Notes: generated from the sequence alone by a model not told the origin. DNA of 9,158 nt from Actinobacteria bacterium ATB1 (GCA_021404985.1 QWHP01000084.1:1-9158); one strand, 5' to 3'; positions 1 through 5,406 are shown, counted from the stretch's first letter. Program-made: numbers and translations.

Positions 1-647
1 TCAGCGTCGAGATCGTCGGCAGCGCCGACAACGCCGGCTTCCTCGCCCAGCCGACCTTCCTCATGGACTTCGACCAGTACCGGGAGCTGCAGGCTGCCAC
101 CTTCCCGGACGCACCCGGCGAGCTGCCCGTGAACGTAATCGCCGTCCGGGTCGACGCGGACGCCTCCTCGGCCGCCGTGATCGAGCGGATCGAGATCGAG
201 ACAGCCGGCGCTGTCGCATTGACCCGAGAGGACGCCGTGGCCGCCATCCCTGGTGTCGGTGAGATATCCGCCTCCTTCCTCCTCATCATCGCCGCCACGG
301 GAATCATCGTCGTCGTCGTGACCGGCTTCTTCTTCGTGATCTTCACAGTCCAGAAGCGAGCCGCCTACGGCGCCCTGCGTGCGATCGGAGCAGGTGTCTG
401 GCGACTCGGCCGGGCAACCCTGTTCCAGATAGGGCTCGTGGTCCTCATGGCGTCGCTACTCGCGACCGGCCTCCTAGCCCTCGCGCTGAGCGGCCTGTCC
501 TCCGGCCTACCCGTCTCCGTCGATCCCGTCCTCGTGCTCACGGTGACGTCCGCGGTGCTCTTCGGAGGCCTGCTCGCAGGTCTCGTCTCGATCAGGCGGA
601 TCGCCGCCATCGACCCCGCCGAGGCTGCGTCCGGGAGGACAGCCTGA
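1..647 (+). CDS. FtsX/MacB-family ABC transporter permease, C-terminal part (5' end outside window)
   Basis: The frame is open from base 3, so the gene begins upstream. The Met at 63 is internal, because the frame before it (Ser-Val-Glu-Ile-Val-Gly...) is open and reads like the extracytoplasmic domain of this family. 214 residues are visible: the end of a soluble domain, then three hydrophobic segments. The first follows an IPGVGEI stretch, the second lies after a coupling-helix-like KRAAYGALRAIGAG, and the third precedes the family-typical ending RRIAAIDPAEA. By family knowledge such permeases have four membrane helices with a large domain between helices 1 and 2, so helix 1 is missing here. 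The next gene is a paralogue with the same layout and the same IDPA-type tail, and an ATPase follows. The pair probably forms a heterodimeric membrane unit in the cytoplasmic membrane. Substrate is unknown. I am confident of the family and cannot place the protein more finely. Confidence 0.87.
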   Translation, partial: SVEIVGSADNAGFLAQPTFLMDFDQYRELQAATFPDAPGELPVNVIAVRVDADASSAAVIERIEIETAGAVALTREDAVAAIPGVGEISASFLLIIAATGIIVVVVTGFFFVIFTVQKRAAYGALRAIGAGVWRLGRATLFQIGLVVLMASLLATGLLALALSGLSSGLPVSVDPVLVLTVTSAVLFGGLLAGLVSIRRIAAIDPAEAASGRTA

Positions 648-1789
648 TGGGCCTCGCCTGGAAAGAGATGCTTCGCCGCCGGGGCCGCTTCCTCAGCGTC
701 GGGATCGCCCTCCTCCTCATCAACCTCCTCGTCCTCTTCCTCGTGAGTCAGCTCACCGGCCTCGACGAGGGTCAAACGGGGGCGATCAGGGCGCTCGACT
801 CCGACCTGCTCACGTTCGATGCCGGGGTCGACCAGTCGCTGTTCAGATCCTCGATCCCGGTTTCCGACGTGCAGGAGGCCGAGGCGGTTGAAGGTGTTGC
901 CGCGGTCGGTCCCGTCGGGATCCTCTTCGGGACCGGGCGCACCGAGGCCGAGGTCGTGCCCGACGAGCTCTTCGACATGTCCGTGTTCGGTTACGAGCCG
1001 GGTTCGCCGGGCGAGCCGGCCGGACTCGTAGAGGGACGGCTTCCCCGTGCCGGCGAGACGGGTGTCGGCACCATCGACGAGACGGTCAAGTCCGACGGGG
1101 TCGAGATCGGCGACACGGTCTACTTCGCCGAGTCCGACCGTCCGATCGAGATCGTCGGGTTCGTCGACGACAGCACGTTCCAGCTCCAGCCCACACTGTG
1201 GGTCGAGCTCGGCACCTGGCAGGAGCTCCTCGCCGTCGTCCGGCCCGAACGCGTCGGATCCGAGCCGACCGCGAACGTCCTCGCCGTGGACGTCGACCCC
1301 GGCGCCGATCCGTCCGAAGTCGCGCGGGAAGTGGACTCCTCACTGCCGGGCACCGAGACCGTGACAGTCGACGACGCGATCGCTGCCCTCCCGGGTCTCA
1401 GCGAGCAGCGCCAGACCTTCTTCACGATCATCGGCATGACGTACCTTGCCGCGGCGATCGTCGTGACGCTGTTCTTCGCGCTCATCACGCTGGAGAAGGC
1501 GGAACAGATCGGCATCTTGAAGGCGATCGGGGCCCGCACGCGAAGCCTCGCCGGATCCGTCCTCGTCCAAGGACTACTTCTCGCCATACCGGCGTTTCTC
1601 GGCGCAGCCGCCGTGACCGTCCTGATCGGGGCAACCCTGCCACCCGAGCTTCCCTTCGCGATCGACACCGGAGCGTGGCTCACCGTCGGGATCGTGACAG
1701 TTTCCGTTGCCGTGATCGGAGCGCTGCTCTCGTTCCGGCGCATCTCGAGGATCGACCCCGCCAACGCGATCGGAGGAACAGGTGACTGA
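647..1789 (+). CDS. FtsX/MacB-family ABC transporter permease, complete (380 aa)
   Basis: This is a membrane subunit of an ABC exporter-like complex. Four hydrophobic segments are seen, at about residues 15-36, 258-281, 301-328 and 343-363. A large soluble domain (about 38-255, presumed outside the membrane) lies between the first two, which is the classic FtsX/MacB/DevC topology. The cytoplasmic loop EKAEQIGILKAIGAR (283-297) is the likely ATPase-contacting helix, and the C-terminus RRISRIDPANAIGG (364-377) is the conserved family ending. ATG at 647 overlaps the upstream stop in a TGATG, and GGGAGGA at 633-639 gives a well-spaced ribosome binding site. The gene's end overlaps the ATPase start by 8 nt, so all three genes are probably co-transcribed and translationally coupled. 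The sequence around 241-261 (VDDAIAALPGL, then an FFTIIG helix) parallels the previous permease, suggesting the two arose by duplication. The transported molecule, or a purely mechanical role like that of FtsX, cannot be decided. Confidence 0.9.
   Translation: MGLAWKEMLRRRGRFLSVGIALLLINLLVLFLVSQLTGLDEGQTGAIRALDSDLLTFDAGVDQSLFRSSIPVSDVQEAEAVEGVAAVGPVGILFGTGRTEAEVVPDELFDMSVFGYEPGSPGEPAGLVEGRLPRAGETGVGTIDETVKSDGVEIGDTVYFAESDRPIEIVGFVDDSTFQLQPTLWVELGTWQELLAVVRPERVGSEPTANVLAVDVDPGADPSEVAREVDSSLPGTETVTVDDAIAALPGLSEQRQTFFTIIGMTYLAAAIVVTLFFALITLEKAEQIGILKAIGARTRSLAGSVLVQGLLLAIPAFLGAAAVTVLIGATLPPELPFAIDTGAWLTVGIVTVSVAVIGALLSFRRISRIDPANAIGGTGD
1772..1777 (+). promoter_or_regulatory. Ribosome binding site fixing the GTG start of the ABC ATPase
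   Basis: GGAGGA sits 4 nt before GTG at 1782, inside the end of the upstream permease gene. It supports GTG 1782 as the start even though this gives the ATPase a polar N-terminal extension of about 40 residues. Confidence 0.65.
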
Positions 1790-2573
1790 CCAGGCAAGCG
1801 ATCTCCAGGAAGCCGGCGGACAGCCCGAGTCCCAGGACAACGAGACCGCGGCAACCGAGCCAGGCGTCCCTGAGGCGGCCGAGAAGTCCGGTGTGTCCGG
1901 CAAGGAGGTCGTCCTCGCCCGCGACGTGAGCAAGGTCTACGGGTCCGGCCACGCCGCCACCACAGCCCTCCGGGATGCTTCGGTACATCTGCACGAGGGC
2001 GAGTTCATGGCGCTGCTCGGCCCGTCCGGATCGGGCAAGACAACGCTCCTCTCGATCCTCGGCGCTCTCCTGACTCCCACGTCCGGCGAGGTCACGGTCT
2101 CGGGCACGGACATCACGGAGCTGACGTCGAAGGAGCAGTCCCGGTTCCGGGCGAACCGCATCGGGTTCGTGTTCCAGAACTTCAACCTCGTGCCCTTCCT
2201 GACGGCGACGGAGAACATGCTCATCGCCGCACAGTTCGCGTCCGTCCCCAAGCGTCAGGCGCAGGACCGGGCCGACCGGCTGCTCGAGGAGTTGGGGCTC
2301 TCGGAGCTGCGGAACCAGATTCCGAGCCAGCTCTCGGGGGGGGAGCGTCAGAGGGTCGCTATCGGGCGGGCCCTCATGAACGACCCGGATGCGATCCTCG
2401 TCGACGAGCCGACCGCGAACCTCGACACGAAGCTCGGGACAGCGGTCGTGGAGCTCCTCGCACGCGAGATCAAGGGGCGCGGCAAGGCCGGGATCATGGT
2501 CACCCACGACGTCCGCATGGTCGAGTTCACCGACCGTACCGTCGAGATCCTCGACGGTGTCGTCTGCTGCTGA
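1782..2573 (+). CDS. ABC transporter ATP-binding protein, LolD/MacB/DevA type (263 aa)
   Basis: This cytoplasmic ATPase energises the two permeases encoded just upstream. All nucleotide-binding motifs are visible: Walker A GPSGSGKT (80-87), Q-loop glutamine in FVFQNFN (Q132), ABC signature LSGGE (184-188), Walker B ILVDEP with catalytic Glu (205-210), D-loop after it (NLDT), and H-loop His in VTHD (H242). The pattern FQNFNLVPFLTATENM and the compact C-terminus are typical of the exporter ATPases that pair with FtsX-like permeases. Residues 1-40 are an acidic, Gln/Glu/Ala-rich extension that precedes the normal family start (about VVLARDVSKVYG); its role is unknown. The GTG start is backed by GGAGGA 4 nt upstream. 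A run of eight Gs (2336-2343) encodes the Gly-Gly of the signature motif. The gene is last in the operon. Confidence 0.94.
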   Translation: MTDQASDLQEAGGQPESQDNETAATEPGVPEAAEKSGVSGKEVVLARDVSKVYGSGHAATTALRDASVHLHEGEFMALLGPSGSGKTTLLSILGALLTPTSGEVTVSGTDITELTSKEQSRFRANRIGFVFQNFNLVPFLTATENMLIAAQFASVPKRQAQDRADRLLEELGLSELRNQIPSQLSGGERQRVAIGRALMNDPDAILVDEPTANLDTKLGTAVVELLAREIKGRGKAGIMVTHDVRMVEFTDRTVEILDGVVCC

Positions 2574-2585
2574 ACCCGGCGGGTC

Positions 2586-2632
2586 CCGTCGAGTGCTCCG
2601 TCGAGTGCTCCGTCGAGTGCTCCGTCGGGTCT
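2586..2632 (+). repeat. 12-bp tandem repeat, three perfect copies plus a degenerate one
   Basis: The unit CCGTCGAGTGCT occurs perfectly at 2586-2597, 2598-2609 and 2610-2621. A diverged fourth copy, CCGTCGGGTCT, lies at 2622-2632. The array begins 12 nt after the ATPase stop and ends about 100 nt before the dehydrogenase start. The period is 12 bp, close to one helical turn. It could be a cluster of protein-binding sites or a neutral slippage product. I do not recognise the unit. Confidence 0.85.
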
Positions 2633-2686
2633 CGTCGGGCCGCCCTCGAGTGGCTTCACCTCTGGCCGACGTTGCACCGGCCGACG

Positions 2687-2692
2687 TAGAGT
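2687..2692 (+). promoter_or_regulatory. Possible -10 element for the alcohol dehydrogenase gene
   Basis: TAGAGT fits the actinobacterial TANNNT -10 pattern and would give a leader of about 34 nt before ATG 2733. No convincing -35 is seen at the right distance; TTGCAC at 2672-2677 is only 9 nt away, too close. This is a weak call. Confidence 0.3.
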
Positions 2693-2722
2693 GCATTTCT
2701 CACGCACGGCGTCACATCACAC

Positions 2723-2729
2723 GGAGGGG
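2723..2729 (+). promoter_or_regulatory. Ribosome binding site choosing ATG 2733 for the alcohol dehydrogenase
   Basis: GGAGGGG lies just before ATG 2733. The in-frame GTG at 2691 has no such site, would overlap the possible -10 element, and would add a 14-residue leader (MHFSRTAS...) foreign to the family. Confidence 0.7.
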
Positions 2730-2732
2730 CCC

Positions 2733-3857
2733 ATGAAGGCCGCAGTGCTGCCAGCTTTCAACCAAGACCTCGAGATCCTCGACGACCTGGAGCTCGACGC
2801 GCCGAAGGCGAACGAGATCAAAGTCAAGGTCGCCGCATCCGGCGTGTGCCACTCGGATCTCTCGGTGGTCCAGGCGAAGCTTCCCCTCATGCCCCCGATC
2901 ATCCTCGGCCACGAAGGCGCGGGCGTGGTCGAAGAGGTCGGCGAGGGTGTGACGAAGTTCCAGCCCGGAGACCACGTCGTCCTGTCCTGGGTGCCCCAGT
3001 GCGGGACCTGTTACACGTGCTCGCACGGGCAGCCGGCACTCTGTGAGACGGGGGCGGCTGTCGCCGCGACCGCGGGTCAGCTCGACGGGACGTACAGGTT
3101 CAGCCGGGCCGGCGAACCCGTCCGGCAGATGCAGGCAACGGGCACGTTCGCCGAGTACACCGTCGTCCCGGAGATGAGCGCCGTCAAGATCGACGACGAC
3201 ATGCCGCTCGACCGGGCAGCACTCATCGGCTGCGGCGTGCTCACCGGCTTCGGCGCCGCCGTCAACATCGCCGACGTCCAGAAGGGGGACACGGTCGCCG
3301 TGATCGGCTGCGGCGGGGTGGGCCTCAACGTCATCCAGGGCGCCCGGATCGCAGGAGCCGAGCGAATCTTCGCGGTCGACACCGTCGACACGAAGCTCGA
3401 CTTCGCCAAGGAGTTCGGCGCGACCGATCTGATCAACGCCTCGTCCGGTGACCCCGTCATGGCGGTCAAGGAGTTGACCGGTACGGGCGCCCTCGGGATG
3501 CCGCGTGGGGTCGACGCCGCGTTCGAGGTCGTGGGCTTCGCCGAGACCCTCAAGCAGGCGATCGGAATGACCCGGGCCGGCGGCAAGACGGTCTTCGTCG
3601 GCGCTCCCCAGATCGGCACGACCATGGAGGTGGACATCTTCATGGACCTCTTCGCCATGCAGAAGGTCATCACGGGTGCCTTCTACGGCGGGTCCGACGT
3701 GAACCGCGACGTCCCCAAGCTCGTCAGCCTCTACAAGAGCGGCGAGCTCAAGCTCGATGAGCTCGTGTCGCGGCGCATCCGGCTCGAGGAAGTGAACGCT
3801 GCGTTCCGGGCGATCGAGAACGGCGAAGTCGCCCGCTCGGTGATCATCTACGACTGA
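2733..3857 (+). CDS. Zinc-dependent NAD(P)-type alcohol dehydrogenase, MDR superfamily (374 aa)
   Basis: It is predicted to oxidise an alcohol (or reduce an aldehyde) with a nicotinamide cofactor in the cytoplasm. The N-terminal GroES-like domain carries the catalytic zinc ligands Cys39, His60 with Glu61 (GHEGAGVVEEVG), and Cys167 (LIGCGV). The structural zinc lobe has four cysteines at 90, 93, 96 and 104 (CGTCYTC then LC). The Rossmann domain shows GCGGVG (192-197), and an aspartate at the end of the second strand (FAVD, D216) argues for NAD over NADP. Length and the ending (LDELVSRRIRLEEVNAAF ... SVIIYD) match the class III-like zinc ADH group (COG1062 type), which includes mycobacterial AdhD and mycothiol-dependent formaldehyde dehydrogenases. 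Substrate cannot be assigned. A strong hairpin follows the stop, so it is probably monocistronic. Confidence 0.93.
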   Translation: MKAAVLPAFNQDLEILDDLELDAPKANEIKVKVAASGVCHSDLSVVQAKLPLMPPIILGHEGAGVVEEVGEGVTKFQPGDHVVLSWVPQCGTCYTCSHGQPALCETGAAVAATAGQLDGTYRFSRAGEPVRQMQATGTFAEYTVVPEMSAVKIDDDMPLDRAALIGCGVLTGFGAAVNIADVQKGDTVAVIGCGGVGLNVIQGARIAGAERIFAVDTVDTKLDFAKEFGATDLINASSGDPVMAVKELTGTGALGMPRGVDAAFEVVGFAETLKQAIGMTRAGGKTVFVGAPQIGTTMEVDIFMDLFAMQKVITGAFYGGSDVNRDVPKLVSLYKSGELKLDELVSRRIRLEEVNAAFRAIENGEVARSVIIYD

Positions 3858-3866
3858 GGCTGGATT

Positions 3867-3890
3867 CCGCTGCGGCCGCGGCTGCAGCGG
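3867..3890 (+). terminator. GC-rich hairpin after the dehydrogenase gene, probable terminator without a U-tract
   Basis: The arms CCGCTGC (3867-3873) and GCAGCGG (3884-3890) pair perfectly. Inside, a G-U pair and the palindrome GCCGCGGC extend the stem, leaving a loop of about 4 nt. It starts 9 nt after the stop codon at 3857. No T-run follows, so it would be a tail-less terminator of the kind reported in actinobacteria, or an mRNA 3'-end stabiliser. Confidence 0.55.
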
Positions 3891-3903
3891 GAGCGGGAGC
3901 GGG
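3886..3903 (+). repeat. Short tandem repeat AGCGGG x3
   Basis: Three perfect adjacent copies of AGCGGG begin inside the right arm of the preceding hairpin. Probably simple-sequence slippage; no function is suggested by the sequence. Confidence 0.6.
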
Positions 3904-3940
3904 CGGAACTCGCAGTCTCGCATGGCGAGCCGGATCAACA

Positions 3941-3983
3941 TGGCGCGCCGATTCGCACCCCAGCCACAAATCCACGCGCCAAA
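3941..3983 (+). repeat. Palindrome-ended dispersed repeat, copy 1
   Basis: The ends TGGCGCG (3941-3947) and CGCGCCA (3975-3981) form a 7-bp inverted repeat around a 27-nt interior containing CACCCCAGC and ACAAATCCA. The same element recurs at 5320-5362 in the same orientation with 40 of 43 positions identical. Copy 1 lies between the dehydrogenase hairpin and the SRPBCC promoter. There is no ORF or U-tract. It resembles a REP-like or other short interspersed palindromic element; the class is unknown to me. Confidence 0.8.
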
Positions 3984-4014
3984 AGCACCCCCGCACGGCG
4001 ACGACGTGCAGCCA

Positions 4015-4020
4015 TAGGCT
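4015..4020 (+). promoter_or_regulatory. -10 element for a leaderless SRPBCC gene
   Basis: TAGGCT fits TANNNT and ends 6 nt before the GTG at 4027, the spacing at which transcription would start at or beside the first base of the codon. The TAG of this box is also an in-frame stop, so no earlier start is possible. There is no clear Shine-Dalgarno sequence and no recognisable -35. Confidence 0.6.
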
Positions 4021-4026
4021 GGGACC

Positions 4027-4503
4027 GTGCCGGCGCCGTTCAGCTTCGACCGGAGCTTCGAATTCGCCGTCCCGGCAGAGACCCTCTGGTCGGCTGTGAC
4101 ACGCGTCTCGGAGTTCCCCACCTGGTGGACATGGCTCGCGGAGTTCGACACGGATGGCCCGGACGGCAACGGACTCAAGCCGGGGGTCACTGCGTCCTGC
4201 GTGGTGCGCCCGCCCCTCCCCTATGAGCTCCGATTCGCCGTTACCGTGCTGGACATCGAGCCCGGGCACCTCGTTCGGACGCACGTCGACGGAGATCTGG
4301 TGGGTCCGGCCGTCCTCGAGGTCGAACCCGACTCCCACGACCCCGGGGCGTCCACGGCACGACTCACGTGGGAGGTCAGCCTCACCCCTCCCGCCCTGCG
4401 CGTCGCTTCCACGATCGCAAGACCACTGATGGTCTGGGGACACGAGTGGGTGGTACGCCTCGGGGTCACTCAGTTCCGGGAGCGAGCCTTCGACCGGGAG
4501 TGA
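4027..4503 (+). CDS. SRPBCC / polyketide cyclase-like ligand-binding fold protein (158 aa)
   Basis: The sequence reads as a START/Bet v1-like helix-grip protein. Residues 5-16 form the first strand (FSFDRSFEFAVP), and residues 17-37 the helix and Trp-rich turn (AETLWSAV, then FPTWWTWL). The middle has alternating strands (RFAVTVLDIEPGHLVRTHVDG, split at about 70-90; ARLTWEVSL 111-119), and residues 122-154 are the long C-terminal helix that usually closes the cavity. Length is normal for the family. Members bind hydrophobic ligands or act as cyclases or coenzyme Q-binding-like proteins; nothing here identifies a ligand or catalytic residues. GTG 4027 is the only possible upstream start, since TAG at 4015-4017 is in frame, and it appears leaderless. 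It converges on the - strand small-protein gene with a 57-nt gap that shows no clear terminator. No functional link to the dehydrogenase can be shown. Confidence 0.82.
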   Translation: MPAPFSFDRSFEFAVPAETLWSAVTRVSEFPTWWTWLAEFDTDGPDGNGLKPGVTASCVVRPPLPYELRFAVTVLDIEPGHLVRTHVDGDLVGPAVLEVEPDSHDPGASTARLTWEVSLTPPALRVASTIARPLMVWGHEWVVRLGVTQFRERAFDRE

Positions 4504-4560
4504 CCGGCACCGCCCCGGACCGCGGCACAGTCACTCGGGCACATCGGCTTCGTCTCGACC

Positions 4561-4818
4561 TCAGCCCTCATGTGATGGTTCGGTTGCATCCTCGGCGTCG
4601 AGTTGCTCGATGCGGGCTGCAACGTCGAGAACTGCCTGCTCGAGGTCGCGTTGGAGGAATTCCAGGGTCTCCCTGTCGTCGATGTGATCGACGGCGAAAC
4701 GGAAGTGGTCGGGATCGATCGGAAGGATCCTGGCCACGTGCCGGGCTCGGTGCTGGACGTGCGCTCTCCTGCGGTGCAGGTGCCCGGCGGCACGCCTGTG
4801 ATGCATGTGTCGGTTCAT
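4561..4818 (-). CDS. Small His/Arg-rich protein coupled to PadR regulator, function unknown (85 aa)
   Basis: The ATG at 4818 overlaps the PadR stop by 1 nt (TGATG), with AGGAAG at 4828-4833 as a modest ribosome binding site inside the padR 3' end. Residues 1-31 are rich in His and Arg (MNRHMHHRRA start, repeated H-R pairs). Residues 32-50 are a short linker (ILPIDPDHFRFAVDHIDDRE). Residues 51-77 are a predicted amphipathic, acidic helix of coiled-coil type (TLEFLQRDLEQ, then LDVAARIEQLDAE). There is no signal peptide or membrane segment. Small PadR-linked proteins with a basic/His-rich start and a coiled-coil end (for example DUF5320-like ones) are known, and this may be a distant case, but I do not recognise it firmly. 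The His cluster could bind metal or nucleic acid; that is inference. A longer frame through 5277 exists but is the shadow of padR. Confidence 0.7.
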   Translation of the reverse strand: MNRHMHHRRAAGHLHRRRAHVQHRARHVARILPIDPDHFRFAVDHIDDRETLEFLQRDLEQAVLDVAARIEQLDAEDATEPSHEG

Positions 4819-5270
4819 CAGTCGTCTCTTCCTGTCCGGTCCCTCCATGTCCGGAGGAACCTGTCGATGAGTGTGCGTGTTTCGTCGAGGGCTTCCGCCC
4901 AGGTATCGAGCAGGGAACGTCCGGCCTCGGTGAGACGGTACGTTCGGCGTGCCGGCCCCGGGCCGTCGGTTCCCCACTCTGAGATGACCACGCCTTCTTC
5001 CTCGAGACCCCGGAGGAGCCGGTAGAGGTTGCCCATGTCGGGCTGATCTCCGGGTGAGAGCTCGCCCAGCAAGTCGGCGAGCTCGTACCCGTGCCTCGGG
5101 CCCTCCGCCAGCAGCAGGAGCAGAGCCGGTTCCACGAAGCGCTCCACCCTCGCCTGGACCTCCCAGACTCCCGGCTCCACGAGGCGGCGACAGCGCGGAG
5201 CCCTCCCGTGGGAGTGTCTGCGGCGGCCACGGGGTCCCGGTCTGCCCGACTTGTGATGCTGGGGTCTCAT
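4818..5270 (-). CDS. PadR-family winged-helix transcriptional regulator (150 aa)
   Basis: This is a DNA-binding repressor of the PadR family. From Met at 5270: residues 1-44 are a basic Gly/Arg/His-rich tail. The winged helix runs from about 45 to 120, with FVEPALLLLLAEGPRHGYEL (45-64), the recognition-helix region GNLYRLLRGLEEEG (80-93) and the wing PARRTYRLTEAGR (106-118). A C-terminal helix (119-143) should mediate dimerisation. The start at GTG 5288 is rejected: it lies inside the promoter spacer. ATG 5270 lies 6 nt after TATAGT, so the message is probably leaderless. ATGT/ACAT half-sites, the usual PadR operator pattern, overlap the promoter, which suggests autorepression. The gene is translationally coupled to the downstream small protein. 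The inducing signal is unknown; PadR proteins respond to phenolics, drugs or other small molecules. Confidence 0.9.
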   Translation of the reverse strand: MRPQHHKSGRPGPRGRRRHSHGRAPRCRRLVEPGVWEVQARVERFVEPALLLLLAEGPRHGYELADLLGELSPGDQPDMGNLYRLLRGLEEEGVVISEWGTDGPGPARRTYRLTEAGRSLLDTWAEALDETRTLIDRFLRTWRDRTGRDD

Positions 5271-5276
5271 TACGCA

Positions 5277-5305
5277 ACTATATGTCACTTACATCTATAT
5301 GTCAA
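5277..5305 (-). promoter_or_regulatory. Near-consensus sigma-70-type promoter of padR
   Basis: On the - strand, TTGACA (5300-5305) is a perfect -35 box, and TATAGT (5277-5282) a one-mismatch -10 box, with an exact 17-nt spacer. The padR ATG begins 6 nt after the -10 box. This short region is strikingly AT-rich compared with its surroundings. Confidence 0.85.
5278..5304. promoter_or_regulatory. Probable PadR operator overlapping the -35 and -10 boxes
   Basis: The 10-mer CTATATGTCA occurs twice, at 5278-5287 and 5295-5304 (17-bp period). The half-sites ATGT (5282-5285), ACAT (5291-5294) and ATGT (5299-5302) alternate, giving ATGT-N5-ACAT and ACAT-N4-ATGT. PadR-family operators are known as ATGT...ACAT dyads, usually with longer spacing. 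Binding here would block RNA polymerase, consistent with autorepression. Part of the direct repeat arises simply because both promoter boxes contain the shared ACATATAG context. Confidence 0.6.
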
Positions 5306-5318
5306 CGTGGTGCCTTGC

Positions 5319-5362
5319 TTGGCGCGCAGATTCCCACCCCAGCAACAAATCCACGCGCCAAA
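5319..5362 (+). repeat. Palindrome-ended dispersed repeat, copy 2
   Basis: TTGGCGCG (5319-5326) and CGCGCCAA (5354-5361) form a perfect 8-bp inverted repeat around a 27-nt interior. Positions 5320-5362 match copy 1 (3941-3983) at 40 of 43 bases, with differences confined to the interior. It lies between the lhr stop (5407) and the padR promoter. It has no adjacent T-run on either strand, so it is not an obvious intrinsic terminator, though its position would allow a 3'-end role for lhr. Confidence 0.8.
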
Positions 5363-5406
5363 CCGGCCGCGGGGTGGCGGGCGCTCCGGGTCGGGGTGAG
5401 CAGGCG

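Noticed and set aside
2672..2692. TTGCAC and TAGAGT as a complete promoter pair
   Set aside because: They are only 9 nt apart, too close for one sigma-70-type promoter; only the -10 was kept, at low confidence.
1680..2707. - strand frames over the ABC ATPase and tandem repeat, with ThrArg or AspGlyAla repeats
   Set aside because: The repeat peptides come from the 12-bp DNA repeat read in all frames. The ATPase on the + strand is unambiguous.
2712..4190. 492-codon frame on the - strand across the dehydrogenase
   Set aside because: The + strand frame has all zinc and NAD motifs. The - strand product is low-complexity Asp/Glu/His/Arg and runs across two genes and an intergenic region.
4504..4560. 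Bidirectional terminator between the convergent genes
   Set aside because: Only a 4-bp CCGC/GCGG match is visible, too weak to call.
4470..4793. 107-codon - strand frame at the convergent junction
   Set aside because: It overlaps both the SRPBCC gene end and the coupled small gene in another frame, is Ser/Thr/Pro/Arg-rich, and lacks a ribosome binding site in context.
5271..5288. GTG start at 5288 for PadR, adding six residues
   Set aside because: It lies in the spacer of a near-consensus promoter whose predicted start of transcription is at about 5270, and a TAA immediately precedes it.
5319..5362. Repeat copy 2 as a CRISPR unit or intrinsic terminator
   Set aside because: Only two copies exist 1.4 kb apart with genes between them, so it is no CRISPR array. 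No T-run flanks the stem on either strand.
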